Assembly: GCA_964489525.1 (NCBI GenBank)
Contig: CAZAYY010000016.1
Span: 1 to 64,000 of the forward strand
Direction: 5' to 3'
Length of the DNA stretch: 64,000 nucleotides
Origin: CAZAYY01 sp964489525
GTDB lineage: Bacteria; Chloroflexota; Anaerolineae; Anaerolineales; JABWBV01
Part shown: positions 7,745 through 15,432 of the stretch, piece by piece
Layout: each line of letters begins with the position of its first letter
Position numbering within the stretch: position 1 is the first letter of the stretch
Notes under the pieces: generated by a model
Told to the model about the DNA's origin: nothing
Database searches by the model: none
What the model saw: only the letters and a program-made list of their open reading frames with translations
Program-made: the position numbers and the translations under genes

Positions 7745-8776
7745 ATGATGAACCCAACTCCCCCTGAAAACGAGCCTGTCTGGACGTTTCGAGGCTACCA
7801 GCTCAAAGCAAGTGAGTTTAACACCGCGATGGTGCATTTTTTCCGGGCAGAAGTGCAGCGGGCTAATGTCTGGCGCCAGCGCCTGGACACCACGACCAAC
7901 TGGGCGGTGGTGACCACAGGCGCTGCGCTGACCTATTCATTCAACGATGGCCCCAATACCCACCTGGTCATCTTAATTAACCTGCTGCTGGTAACCATGT
8001 TTCTGACCATTGAAGCCCGGCGCTATCGTTTTTATGAGGTGTGGTCTTCAAGGGTGCGGTTAATGGAAACCGATTTTTATGCCGCCATGCTCGTGCCGCC
8101 TTTTCGACCTGCTGCCGATTGGGGCGAAAGCCTGGCGGAAAACCTGCTTCACCCACACTTCACGATTTCTTTTTGGGAAGCCCTGGGAAGACGCTACCGC
8201 CGCAATTACATCTGGATCTATGCCATATTGGCCGTCGCCTGGATGGCTAAGTTAATTCTGCTCCCTGAACCCGCTGCGAATTTCGCCGAAGTGGTTAGCC
8301 GGGCAGCCATCGGCACCGGGGGTGGTGAAGTTGTGTTTACCGGGTGGGCCCTTTTCAACGTCCTCCTGTTGGTAACAGGAATCCTGACTTCCCGGTTGCA
8401 CGAAGCAACCGGTGAGGTCTTACCACAGTTTGACCTGGGAACTGTGGATATAAATGGAAAAGAAGAGGACTCAAAAAAGCGAGCCTGGTTCCGCTATACC
8501 CGGCGGCGCCAACAATTAATGGCGTGGATAATTTCCAACGAGGTAGACCCTCTCACCAAACGCATCCTGGCGGAAATGCGCCGGGGTCTAACCAAATTTG
8601 AAGGAGAAGGCCAGTATACGCATGCAAAACACCCGGTGCTAATGTGTGCTTTGACCGTAACCGAAGTACCCCACCTGAAATCCATCGTTTCAGAAGTGGA
8701 CCCAAACGCTTTTCTCATTGTCACCCCTGCGGCTGAAATCCTGGGCAAAGGTTTCGTACCCCTGAAAGAAAAATAA
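7745..8776 (+). CDS. DUF2270-like membrane protein with DUF2179-like C-terminal domain
   Basis: A 343-residue integral membrane protein. Residues 10-215 match the pattern I know as DUF2270: the FNTAMVHFFRAEVQRANVWR segment, a TTNWAVVTTGA helix, a LLVTMFLTIEARRYRFYEVW helix-loop, and two later hydrophobic helices (near 160-175 and 195-215). After a basic linker, the last 55 residues (LMCALTVTEVPHLKSIVSE, then DPNAFLIV and GKGF) resemble the small cytoplasmic DUF2179 domain found at the C-terminus of YitT-type proteins, which may bind a ligand. That combination is unusual to my knowledge. AAGGAG at 7729-7734 supports the ATG at 7745. Function is unknown; it could be a sensor or a channel-like regulator. 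Confidence 0.7.
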   Translation: MMNPTPPENEPVWTFRGYQLKASEFNTAMVHFFRAEVQRANVWRQRLDTTTNWAVVTTGAALTYSFNDGPNTHLVILINLLLVTMFLTIEARRYRFYEVWSSRVRLMETDFYAAMLVPPFRPAADWGESLAENLLHPHFTISFWEALGRRYRRNYIWIYAILAVAWMAKLILLPEPAANFAEVVSRAAIGTGGGEVVFTGWALFNVLLLVTGILTSRLHEATGEVLPQFDLGTVDINGKEEDSKKRAWFRYTRRRQQLMAWIISNEVDPLTKRILAEMRRGLTKFEGEGQYTHAKHPVLMCALTVTEVPHLKSIVSEVDPNAFLIVTPAAEILGKGFVPLKEK

Positions 8777-8878
8777 AACAATCGGTACAGATGTAACCTT
8801 CCAACTGGAAATGCATCTAATCCAGTAAACCAATTCACAACGCAGCGATGCGGGATTGTTCCACAAAGGAGGCATGAA

Positions 8879-9082
8879 ATGAAACTCAATAAAAACTTGG
8901 GAAGTCTGGATCGAATCATCCGCGTGATTCTGGCAGCCATCATGGCAGTGCTATATTTCACGGGGACCGTGGGCGGAACGTTGGGCATCATTCTGCTGGT
9001 GTTGGCGGTCGTCTTTTTGCTGACCAGCACCGTGAGCTTCTGCCCATTATATGTTCCTTTTAAGTTCTCGACCAAAAAGTAA
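8879..9082 (+). CDS. Small DUF2892-type inner membrane protein
   Basis: A 67-residue protein with the full DUF2892 pattern: MKLNKNLGSLDRIIR at the N-terminus, two hydrophobic helices (residues 16-30 and 33-50) and a C-terminal FCPLY segment. Known members are small membrane proteins, sometimes fused to rhodanese domains (YgaP), with a role in sulfur or thiol chemistry suspected but not proven. The Cys in FCPLY is retained. AAAGGAGG at 8865-8872 with 6 nt spacing selects the second ATG of ATGAAATGA (8879). A strong terminator follows. Confidence 0.85.
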   Translation: MKLNKNLGSLDRIIRVILAAIMAVLYFTGTVGGTLGIILLVLAVVFLLTSTVSFCPLYVPFKFSTKK

Positions 9083-9104
9083 CCCCACGCACATTATAAA
9101 AATC

Positions 9105-9140
9105 AAGAGGCGCTTCGACAATGGTCGAAGCGCCTCTTTT
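9105..9140 (+). terminator. Strong bidirectional terminator between convergent genes
   Basis: A perfect 15-bp stem (arms 9105-9119 and 9124-9138) with an AATG loop. Its arms begin and end in A and T, so it can act for the plus-strand DUF2892 gene and the minus-strand secreted protein gene ending at 9170. Confidence 0.85.
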
Positions 9141-9169
9141 GTGGTAAGCGAAGGGGCTGGCCAGCCAGA

Positions 9170-11263
9170 CTAGCGGAAATCTAAAGCATCCAAGGTCCCC
9201 GGGAAGCGCATCCAATTGATAAAGAAGAGAGTTGTGCCGGTGCACGTATTCGTGGGCGCTGGTGCGACCCCGGCGCATTGGATGATATCTTTGCCTGTGC
9301 CTTCGAGACCGGGGATGTTGAAATTGCCATAGGTGCTCAAGAAAAGGCTGCCTGGAAATTGCGGGTTAAAGGCCGTGGCGTTGAGGGCTTCGGTTGAAGA
9401 AAAGAATCCAAGCGGCTCACCACGCAGGTATTCACTCCAGGTCCCGGCCGAGTTTTCACCCAGGCTGGTAGGTGTGAAGCGGAACAGGTCACTGCCTGCG
9501 CCGTACAAACCGCCAGCAGAAAACACGGTGGTTGTACCAATGATCAGGCTGCCATTTGCCGGGTCCACAGCCAGAGAATTGATGTTTTCTCCATACAGGT
9601 CGAGCCCGACATCGGAACCATCCAGGTACATTTCAAAAGTTCCCACCGTCCACTCACCGTAACGCACAGGCACAAAACGCAGGACATCTTCCTTACCAAC
9701 CACCCTGCGGTCAGGCAGGCGGAAGGTAACATCCAGGCTGAGCAGCAGGCTGCCATCCGGAAGGAAAGCCATGGCATCCACATCCACATATCCCAGGCCG
9801 ACATCGGATCCGTCAAACACAAACCACCATTGGTTGGTCAGCGGGTTGTAGGCCAGGATATCCTCATCGGTAAAGGAAACACCTCCAACCGCACCGCTAA
9901 AACTGGAGCTGAGGTAGAAAATCCCCTCCTGAATGGGCACCGGGGTGATGTTAGGTGTGGGGGAAGCCCCGGGGGTGGGGGTATTGGTGGCCGTGGGTGT
10001 GTTGGTGGGTGTAGCTGTATTCGTGGGCGTGGCAGTATTCGTGGGTGTGGGCGGCACTGGGGTAGAGGTTGGCGTAGAAGTAGCCGTATTCGTAGAAGTT
10101 GGTTGCGGTGTGTTGGTTGCGGTGGAGGTCGAAGTCGGCGAAGGATTTACAGTCATTTCTCCCAGGTGGCCTGCACTGAAGCTCAGCCCGGAGTTGGTTC
10201 CATTCCCATTCGTGTCGCAATAGGTGTAGGACAAACCGCCATCCACACTGAAGCGGTAGGTGTAGGCGTATGTTGTGGTTACAAGCACCACAGGGGCATC
10301 AAAATCACCCATGTATTCATCGTTATTACCGCAATCCGGGCAGGAAGAATTATAAACTGTGCTGAAAAAATTCCAGCCTGTGAGATCTGTGATCGGGTTG
10401 CCATTTGCAGGCCCATAGCCCAATTCGCCAATGATATTTGGGTTTGAACCACCAGAGGGGGTTAATCCCGCCTCATACACCCGGCCATAGATAGTTGGGC
10501 TGCTCTGGCCCGAAAAAACGGTGAAATCTGGCGGGAACTGCAAAACGCAGTAATCCACCGGGTTGGTTGGGTCGGGGGTGTTGGTGGCTGTAGAAGTGGC
10601 GGTATTCGTGGATGTGGGTTCAGGGGTGTCGGTTGCAGCAGGCCTCTCCTGAACATACAAATAATAATCGTCCGGGTCATCATTAAAACCACGAATATGC
10701 TGGCCCAGAGGGTTCTCGTACTCCCCATTCTGGGTTTTGAGATAGGCATTCGCAGACCCATCCCAAAGTTGGGGTCGGTAGTAAATGTCGCCATTAAATG
10801 TACTGGGGGGATCAAAAATATCGTTAGGCACCGTAAATTCAGCCCGCCAAAGATCGTACGTCCGGCTAGGCTGGCCATGGAAAGCAGTGGTGATATTCTT
10901 TTGCCAGTTAAGGGGCGCAAAGGCTTCAGCGCCATACCAAAAACGAACCTGACCGCCGCCCACATCGTATCTATCCGTTAATACATATACATAAACGGTC
11001 GTACCGTTATAAATAATATTGCTGGGGTCGTTGTTAGCGAGGAAGGTAAAAGTTTCGCCAGGCACCAACTCCGAAAAAACATCGTATGAAGAATCATTAT
11101 GATACAAATAATCCCAAAGGATATTGTCGGGGGCTGGGTCGGGGTCACCAATTATCCGTACCGCTGCCTGCACCGGCGCTAATCCACTGATCAAGACAAA
11201 AGCAGCAATAAGCCCTGTTCCAAGAAAGAAAAAAAATGAATATTGTTTGAGAGAAAATTTCAT
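9170..11263 (-). CDS. Secreted protein with Thr/Pro linkers and beta-propeller-like domain
   Basis: About 697 residues. The ATG at 11263 follows GGAGG (11271-11275, 7 nt spacing) and gives a clean signal peptide: MKFSLKQ, a hydrophobic core, then VQA for cleavage; a longer upstream frame would bury it. An N-terminal beta-rich domain (WDYLYHNDSSYD, tyrosine-rich) is followed by a short Thr/Pro linker, a second beta domain with CPDCGNNDEYMGDF (four-Cys region), a long linker of T-N-T-A-T-P units, and a C-terminal domain of repeated blades (VDVDAMAFLPDGSLLLS, INSLAVDPANGSLIIG, LNATAFNPQFPGSLFLS), which looks like a small propeller. It resembles cell-surface or secreted Chloroflexota proteins with extended linkers. 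No anchor or enzyme motif is seen. Function is unknown. Confidence 0.7.
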   Translation of the reverse strand: MKFSLKQYSFFFFLGTGLIAAFVLISGLAPVQAAVRIIGDPDPAPDNILWDYLYHNDSSYDVFSELVPGETFTFLANNDPSNIIYNGTTVYVYVLTDRYDVGGGQVRFWYGAEAFAPLNWQKNITTAFHGQPSRTYDLWRAEFTVPNDIFDPPSTFNGDIYYRPQLWDGSANAYLKTQNGEYENPLGQHIRGFNDDPDDYYLYVQERPAATDTPEPTSTNTATSTATNTPDPTNPVDYCVLQFPPDFTVFSGQSSPTIYGRVYEAGLTPSGGSNPNIIGELGYGPANGNPITDLTGWNFFSTVYNSSCPDCGNNDEYMGDFDAPVVLVTTTYAYTYRFSVDGGLSYTYCDTNGNGTNSGLSFSAGHLGEMTVNPSPTSTSTATNTPQPTSTNTATSTPTSTPVPPTPTNTATPTNTATPTNTPTATNTPTPGASPTPNITPVPIQEGIFYLSSSFSGAVGGVSFTDEDILAYNPLTNQWWFVFDGSDVGLGYVDVDAMAFLPDGSLLLSLDVTFRLPDRRVVGKEDVLRFVPVRYGEWTVGTFEMYLDGSDVGLDLYGENINSLAVDPANGSLIIGTTTVFSAGGLYGAGSDLFRFTPTSLGENSAGTWSEYLRGEPLGFFSSTEALNATAFNPQFPGSLFLSTYGNFNIPGLEGTGKDIIQCAGVAPAPTNTCTGTTLFFINWMRFPGTLDALDFR

Positions 11264-11352
11264 CTTTACACCTCCAGACAACGATCCTTCCCAGGCATAC
11301 CGCCCTTGTTGGATGCAAAACACGATCCGTTTGGCACACCGATATTTCAAAG

Positions 11353-11358
11353 ATTATA
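11353..11358 (-). promoter_or_regulatory. -10 box of the secreted protein gene
   Basis: TATAAT on the minus strand, with no convincing -35. It predicts a leader of about 80 nt before the ATG at 11263. The leader has a short GGAT/ATCC pairing but matches no riboswitch class I recognise. Confidence 0.4.
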
Positions 11359-11407
11359 CCAATAATGAAGAAAAGATAAAGATTTTTTAATGATACGCCT
11401 GGATAGC

Positions 11408-11770
11408 TCAACCCAACTGGGAAGGCTCCAGGGTGAAATAAACTGTCGTCCCCTGCCCCAAAACGGATTCTGCCCAAACCTGGCCCGAGTGGCGAGAGAT
11501 AATCCGGTGAACCAACGCCAGCCCAACCCCGGTGCCCTCATATTCTTCAGGAAGGTGAAGGCGGTTAAACATCCCAAAGACTTTTGAGGCGTAAAGCAGT
11601 TCAAGCGCCTGCCTGGCAATTTCAGCCGGGCTGCACGTTCCAGGCCGCATTTCCCGGCCCCCTGTGACCAAAAAGTCGAGCAACTCATCAATCAGGTTGC
11701 CCATTTGCATAGAGTTCTGGTTGATGCGGTGGAAATAATCCTGCACTTCACCCAGAAGGGCATCGCCATT
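11408..11770 (-). pseudogene. Histidine kinase remnant with internal deletion
   Basis: Only pieces of a sensor histidine kinase remain. The frame begins right after a stop (TAA read from 11773) with no start, and enters in the second helix of the dimerisation domain (INQNSMQMGNLIDELLDF). It then jumps from SPAEIARQALELLYASK directly to FGMFNRLHLPEEYEGTGVGL, LALVHRIISRHSGQVWAES and the terminal beta strands. The phospho-accepting His box, the N box and the first glycine box are all missing, so it cannot bind ATP or be phosphorylated. The remaining motifs fit phytochrome-type or hybrid kinases. It is most simply a decayed gene shortened by deletions. No response regulator is adjacent. Confidence 0.75.
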
Positions 11771-12087
11771 TTAACCATAAGGGTAAAGGTGGGAGTTTTA
11801 AGTTGAACAAAACAGGCATACAGCAGAATCTTGAACCGCTGGAATCAATGTGGTATTAACAAAAACAGGTTGCGAGAGCAGATGGTATAATTTTCTTACA
11901 CCCTGACAGTTTACTTCTGGAAAAACGAGGGGGTTAACCGGCTCATTTAATAATGTAAAAAACCCGACCTTTCTGCGAAATTCTGTCGGGGTTTAGAATA
12001 AATCTCGATAGCATTTGTATGCGTGCGAATATATTCCTGAAAAATTGCAGACAAAAACTCATTGTAACCATGAAAAGGATGTTCTCC
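11771..12087 (+). promoter_or_regulatory. Intergenic leader with -10 box and hairpin
   Basis: TATAAT at 11886-11891 could start the SLOG-like gene transcript, giving a leader of about 190 nt. Within it, AAACCCGAC (near 11960) pairs with GTCGGGGTTT (11985-11994) with one bulge. It has T-rich flanking only on the minus strand, so it may be a leader hairpin rather than a plus-strand terminator. Nothing else is recognisable here. Confidence 0.3.
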
Positions 12088-12711
12088 ATGGATCAAGAAA
12101 ACGAGATCAATCACTTTAACCGCCCCAAAGAAGTTGTGGAATGGTTTAAAACCAGGAATAAAACCGTAGTCACTTTGTTGGGGTATTCTGGCATGGGGTA
12201 CGAAAACATTCTGCTTTTGGAACAGCAGGTTCAAGAATTATTAAAAAATTACACCCCTTCGAAAACTATCGTCAATATTGGCGCGACTTCCCCTGGAATT
12301 GGACAACTTTATGGGTTGGTCAAATCACTGGGTTTTGAAACCACAGGGATCGTATCATCCCTTGCAGAGGACTATGGGGAGACCTTTTCACCCGATTGCA
12401 GCCATGTTTTTGTGATTAAAGACACCCTCTGGGGTGGCATAAACCCTGAAACCCAGCAATATTCTCCAACCTCCAGAGCAATGATTGAGTGCAGCGATGT
12501 GGTGGCCGCGTTTGGGGGAAATGAAATTAGCCGGGATGAGTATGTGCTCGCCCAGCAAACCGGGAAAATTACCCACTACTACCCGGCGGAAACCAACCAC
12601 GATCTGACCCTGCAAAGAGCCCACAAAAAAGGTCAGCCTGCCCCAGCCCATTTCTGGGGGTCGCTCCACGATTATCTTTTAGAAAAAGGCGAAGCAGCCA
12701 ACCCAGCTTAA
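12088..12711 (+). CDS. SLOG/LOG-like Rossmann-fold protein
   Basis: About 207 residues. The strand-loop-helix pattern (VVTLLGYSGMGYEN, then IVNIGATSPGIGQLYGLVKS, then DVVAAFGGNEISRDEYVLA) resembles the nucleotide-binding SLOG superfamily (LOG, DprA-like), in which a GG and a following Glu lie near the ligand. The GGNEISRDE segment is the closest match. I cannot assign a reaction. Three in-frame ATGs are close together; the one at 12088 is preceded by AAAAGGA with 8 nt spacing and is chosen. The deazaflavin oxidoreductase starts 2 nt after its stop, so the two are surely co-transcribed, and a role with the same nucleotide-like cofactor or substrate is conceivable. Confidence 0.5.
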   Translation: MDQENEINHFNRPKEVVEWFKTRNKTVVTLLGYSGMGYENILLLEQQVQELLKNYTPSKTIVNIGATSPGIGQLYGLVKSLGFETTGIVSSLAEDYGETFSPDCSHVFVIKDTLWGGINPETQQYSPTSRAMIECSDVVAAFGGNEISRDEYVLAQQTGKITHYYPAETNHDLTLQRAHKKGQPAPAHFWGSLHDYLLEKGEAANPA

Positions 12712-12713
12712 TC

Positions 12714-13220
12714 ATGGATAAATTTGGTTTATCCCCAGTTCGGCGCAACTGGTTTCATAAACTGGTGATGCGAATTACCGCCACCCGGCTGGTTGCAGGC
12801 ATTTTGCCCAAAATCGCCCCCAAAGTAGACCCCTGGGTGTTGTCGAAAAGTAACGGAAACACAACCCTCACCAGCATCCTGACAGGCACACCGGTTATCA
12901 TCCTCACTTCCACCGGGGCAAAAAGTGGGCTCCCGCGCAGCACCCCCTTGCTGTGCATTGAAGACCAGGGAAAGGTAATTCTGATCGCCACGAATTTTGG
13001 ACAGGCCCATCACCCATCCTGGTATTACAATCTGAAGAAAAACCCGGTCTGTCAGGTACGCTACAAGAATTTCGCACGGGATTTTATCGCCCGTGAAACC
13101 ACGCCAGAAGAATACGCGCGCTACTGGGATGAAGCCGTGCAGTTGTATGCAGGATATCAGAACTATCGGGATAGAATCACAACCCGGATGACCCCCATCA
13201 TGGTACTGGAACCCCGTTAA
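12714..13220 (+). CDS. F420 (deazaflavin)-dependent oxidoreductase, nitroreductase/Ddn family
   Basis: A 168-residue split-barrel protein. It shows the family pattern: ILTSTGAKSGLPRSTPLL, then the GKVILIATNFGQAHHPSWYYNL segment and NPVCQVRY, which in Mycobacterium Ddn-type enzymes form the F420 phosphate and deazaflavin pocket. The TGAKSGLPR sequence is the hallmark. It would transfer hydride from reduced F420 to quinones, nitro compounds or other acceptors. F420 use is known in Chloroflexota. The start is 2 nt after the previous stop, giving a tight two-gene operon. No F420 biosynthesis gene is in the window. Confidence 0.8.
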   Translation: MDKFGLSPVRRNWFHKLVMRITATRLVAGILPKIAPKVDPWVLSKSNGNTTLTSILTGTPVIILTSTGAKSGLPRSTPLLCIEDQGKVILIATNFGQAHHPSWYYNLKKNPVCQVRYKNFARDFIARETTPEEYARYWDEAVQLYAGYQNYRDRITTRMTPIMVLEPR

Positions 13221-13226
13221 CCCTGG

Positions 13227-13568
13227 CTACCGAATGGCGTGATCGGCCAGAATCCGTTCAATCAGGTCAACATCTGCTTGCGTGATTGATAAAAAAGAAA
13301 ACCCGGTGTTCCAAAATTCGGGGTCAATATCTTCATGTCCCCAAACCGACCTTGCAAAAATACGCAAAGCATCCTGCCCATACGCTCCAACCGGCAGTTC
13401 AATTCTCAGTTGAATCTCTTTGCCAACAGGAAGGGGAGAACTTCCAATAACCATTAAACCCAATGTGTTCATATCCCCAAGGTAACCAAGGTGTTCCCCA
13501 GAGTGGTCATCGAACACCCGGGTATAAAACATCAGAATCCGGCGGGGAGCTTTTCTTCGTTCATCCAT
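13227..13568 (-). CDS. PilZ-domain protein
   Basis: A 113-residue single-domain protein. It opens with DERRKAPRR, containing the RxxxR arm that binds cyclic di-GMP in PilZ domains, and the second motif position reads DMNTLGLMV. The canonical form is (D/N)xSxxG, so Asn replaces the Ser, which may weaken binding. The remaining beta-barrel pattern (GKEIQLRIELP, then GFSFLSITQADVDLIERIL) fits. Such proteins act as second-messenger receptors controlling motility, adhesion or secretion; it could relate to the surface proteins here, but no link is visible. It converges on the oxidoreductase gene with 6 bp between stops. Confidence 0.75.
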   Translation of the reverse strand: MDERRKAPRRILMFYTRVFDDHSGEHLGYLGDMNTLGLMVIGSSPLPVGKEIQLRIELPVGAYGQDALRIFARSVWGHEDIDPEFWNTGFSFLSITQADVDLIERILADHAIR

Positions 13569-13709
13569 AGCAACCTCACAATCAACCCAAAAGGTTAAGT
13601 ATATTATGCCATAAAAAGGGAGATATCCAGAAGAAATCCAGAACCCCCCTCTTTAGGAGCAGTTTTTCCAATTTCCGAAAACGATCTTCCCATTTGACAA
13701 AATCATGTG

Positions 13710-13715
13710 TATAAT
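13710..13715 (+). promoter_or_regulatory. Extended -10 box of the peroxiredoxin-like gene
   Basis: TATAAT preceded by TGTG. An upstream TTGACA (near 13695) is too close to be its -35, so recognition would depend on the extended -10. Predicted leader about 30 nt. Confidence 0.4.
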
Positions 13716-13754
13716 GTTTGAAAATAGTTTGTATACATAATCTTACGGAAACTT

Positions 13755-14369
13755 ATGAGCAAAGACCTACCCAATCAACTCAAATTTAACGATCCAGCCC
13801 CAGATCTGGAACTTCGGAATGTAAACGGTAAACCCGTATTGCTATCCGATTTGTGGAAACAAAAACCCCTCATCCTGGCTTTTACCCGGCATTTCGGCTG
13901 CCCACAGTGCAAAGAAATGCTCTGGCAGTTAGGAGAATATCAAGAGAAAATCCAGGCCGCAGGGCTGCAAATCGCCGTTGTCACCCAGGCTTCACCCCAA
14001 GAATCCGAGGAATTCATCCAGACCTTCGCCAGGGGTTTGTTTGCACTTTGTGACCCCGAAAGGAAAGCCTACGATGCATATGGATTAACCCGGGGTAAAC
14101 TGGGACAAACCCTGTTTTCGCCAAAAGTATGGTTCGAAAACCGGCGAGTTGCAAAAACAAGGGGCTTCAATCCCCAGATTGCCCCCGCAGGCCAGGACAC
14201 CATGTTAATGTCAGGCACATTTGTGATTGGTAGTGATGGAAAAATCCGCCTGCCCTATTATTATGACAACATCGCCGACCACCCCAAACCCGAACTGCTT
14301 ATGGAAGGGTTTTTATCTACCGGGTGGGATAAACCCTTCGACAGCCCTTTAGGCCCCGAAAAAGCCTGA
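13755..14369 (+). CDS. AhpC/TSA peroxiredoxin-like thioredoxin-fold protein
   Basis: A 204-residue thioredoxin-fold protein of the peroxiredoxin-like (AhpC/TSA, PRXL2-type) group. The active-site motif is CPQC at residues 49-52 in FTRHFGCPQCKEM, so it resembles a thioredoxin-type CxxC more than a classical peroxiredoxin with a single peroxidatic Cys. The APDLELRNVNGKPVLLSDLW N-terminus and the C-terminal GTFVIGSDGKIRLPYY strand are typical. No signal peptide is evident, so it is probably cytoplasmic. It would reduce peroxides or act as a disulfide reductase. Monocistronic with its own promoter; the efflux operon follows after 75 bp. Confidence 0.75.
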   Translation: MSKDLPNQLKFNDPAPDLELRNVNGKPVLLSDLWKQKPLILAFTRHFGCPQCKEMLWQLGEYQEKIQAAGLQIAVVTQASPQESEEFIQTFARGLFALCDPERKAYDAYGLTRGKLGQTLFSPKVWFENRRVAKTRGFNPQIAPAGQDTMLMSGTFVIGSDGKIRLPYYYDNIADHPKPELLMEGFLSTGWDKPFDSPLGPEKA

Positions 14370-14443
14370 ACTCAAAAAATCGATTAAACCAAATTATCCA
14401 TAATGCGCGCCTGAACGCGCCCTGATAAAGGAGAGTAATTCGC

Positions 14444-15424
14444 ATGAACATCAAAAAAACCCTGGCGATTTTTGTTCTGGTTGCAAGTTTAACCCTTGCT
14501 GCCTGCTCTGGGGAAGTTGAACCGGCTGAAAGCCCCACGGTTGCACCGCAGCAAACTTCTATCGTTGTAGAAGGCCGGGTGGAACCCACCCAATGGCAAA
14601 CCCTGACCTTTGGAAGCAGTGGGGTTGTAGACGACATCCTGGTTATAGAAGGAGACCAGGTGGAAGCCGGCCAGGTTTTGGCCACGCTTGAGGTTGCTGG
14701 AATTGAAATCAAGCAGGCCGAACTGGCCCGGGCTCGCCAGGAATTAATCAACGCCCAACAAAACCTGGAAAACCTGGCGAATAATGCTCAACTGGCGGCT
14801 GCCCAGGCAAGGTTTGAAGTAAGTGACCTGGAATATCAGCTTGACCAGACCCGCACCCTGCTTGACGAAGAGAATGAAAAGGAAGAACCGGATCCAATCC
14901 TGGTTACCTGGTATGAAAACTCCCTGGTTGTGCTTACCGAGAAGCTTTCAATAGCCCAAACCCAGGCAGAAAAACTGAATGGCGGCATAACTGACCCCGA
15001 TCAGGAAGCAGCAGCCAGGGCCCGGCTGGAATCTGCCGAGGCCGCCGTTGCCGCTGCAGAAAGCAGCCTGGAACCCGGCACCATCACCGCCCCATTTGCA
15101 GGGACAGTGACCCGGCTCCTCATCAAACCCGGCCAGATGGTAAGCGCAGGTTTTGAAGTCATGACCCTGGCAAACCTCACTAATTGGGTCATTAAAACCG
15201 AAAACCTGACCGAAATCGAAATTGGTCAGGTTTCTTTAGGACAAACGGTAACCATTCTTCTTGATGCAGTTCCTGGGGTTGAAACCCTGGGCTCCGTCGC
15301 TGCCATCAGCCAACAAGCAGAAGAGAAGCGCGGGGATATTACATACACGGTTTCCATCGTGGCCCCAAACCTGCCTGAATCAATTCGCTGGGGCCTGACA
15401 GCTGCCATTTTCATCGGTAAATAG
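14444..15424 (+). CDS. Lipoprotein periplasmic adaptor (HlyD/MacA-type) of an ABC exporter
   Basis: A 326-residue adaptor. It has a lipoprotein signal (hydrophobic run then LAAC, lipidated Cys21), a biotinyl-lipoyl-like half (GVVDDILVIEGDQVEAGQVLATLE), a long coiled coil (about residues 85-200, rich in Ala, Glu and Gln), the second lipoyl half (ITAPFAGTVTRLLIKPGQMVSAG) and a beta-barrel domain. It would link the permease to the cell exterior. It heads a three-gene unit with the permease (8 bp gap) and the ATPase. AAAGGAG precedes the ATG by 10 nt. No outer-membrane channel gene is near, consistent with a single-membrane envelope, where the adaptor stays outside the membrane. Confidence 0.82.
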   Translation: MNIKKTLAIFVLVASLTLAACSGEVEPAESPTVAPQQTSIVVEGRVEPTQWQTLTFGSSGVVDDILVIEGDQVEAGQVLATLEVAGIEIKQAELARARQELINAQQNLENLANNAQLAAAQARFEVSDLEYQLDQTRTLLDEENEKEEPDPILVTWYENSLVVLTEKLSIAQTQAEKLNGGITDPDQEAAARARLESAEAAVAAAESSLEPGTITAPFAGTVTRLLIKPGQMVSAGFEVMTLANLTNWVIKTENLTEIEIGQVSLGQTVTILLDAVPGVETLGSVAAISQQAEEKRGDITYTVSIVAPNLPESIRWGLTAAIFIGK

Positions 15425-15432
15425 GTGTTGTG

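Noticed and set aside
9951..10223. Plus-strand Val/Gly-rich frame within the secreted protein gene
   Set aside because: It is antisense to the Thr/Pro linker of the minus-strand gene.
11184..11275. Possible riboswitch in the leader of the secreted protein gene
   Set aside because: The leader has only short pairings and does not match the cyclic di-GMP or other riboswitch cores I know.
13695..13715. TTGACA and TATAAT as a full promoter for the peroxiredoxin-like gene
   Set aside because: The boxes are only about 10 bp apart, too close for sigma-70; only the extended -10 was kept.
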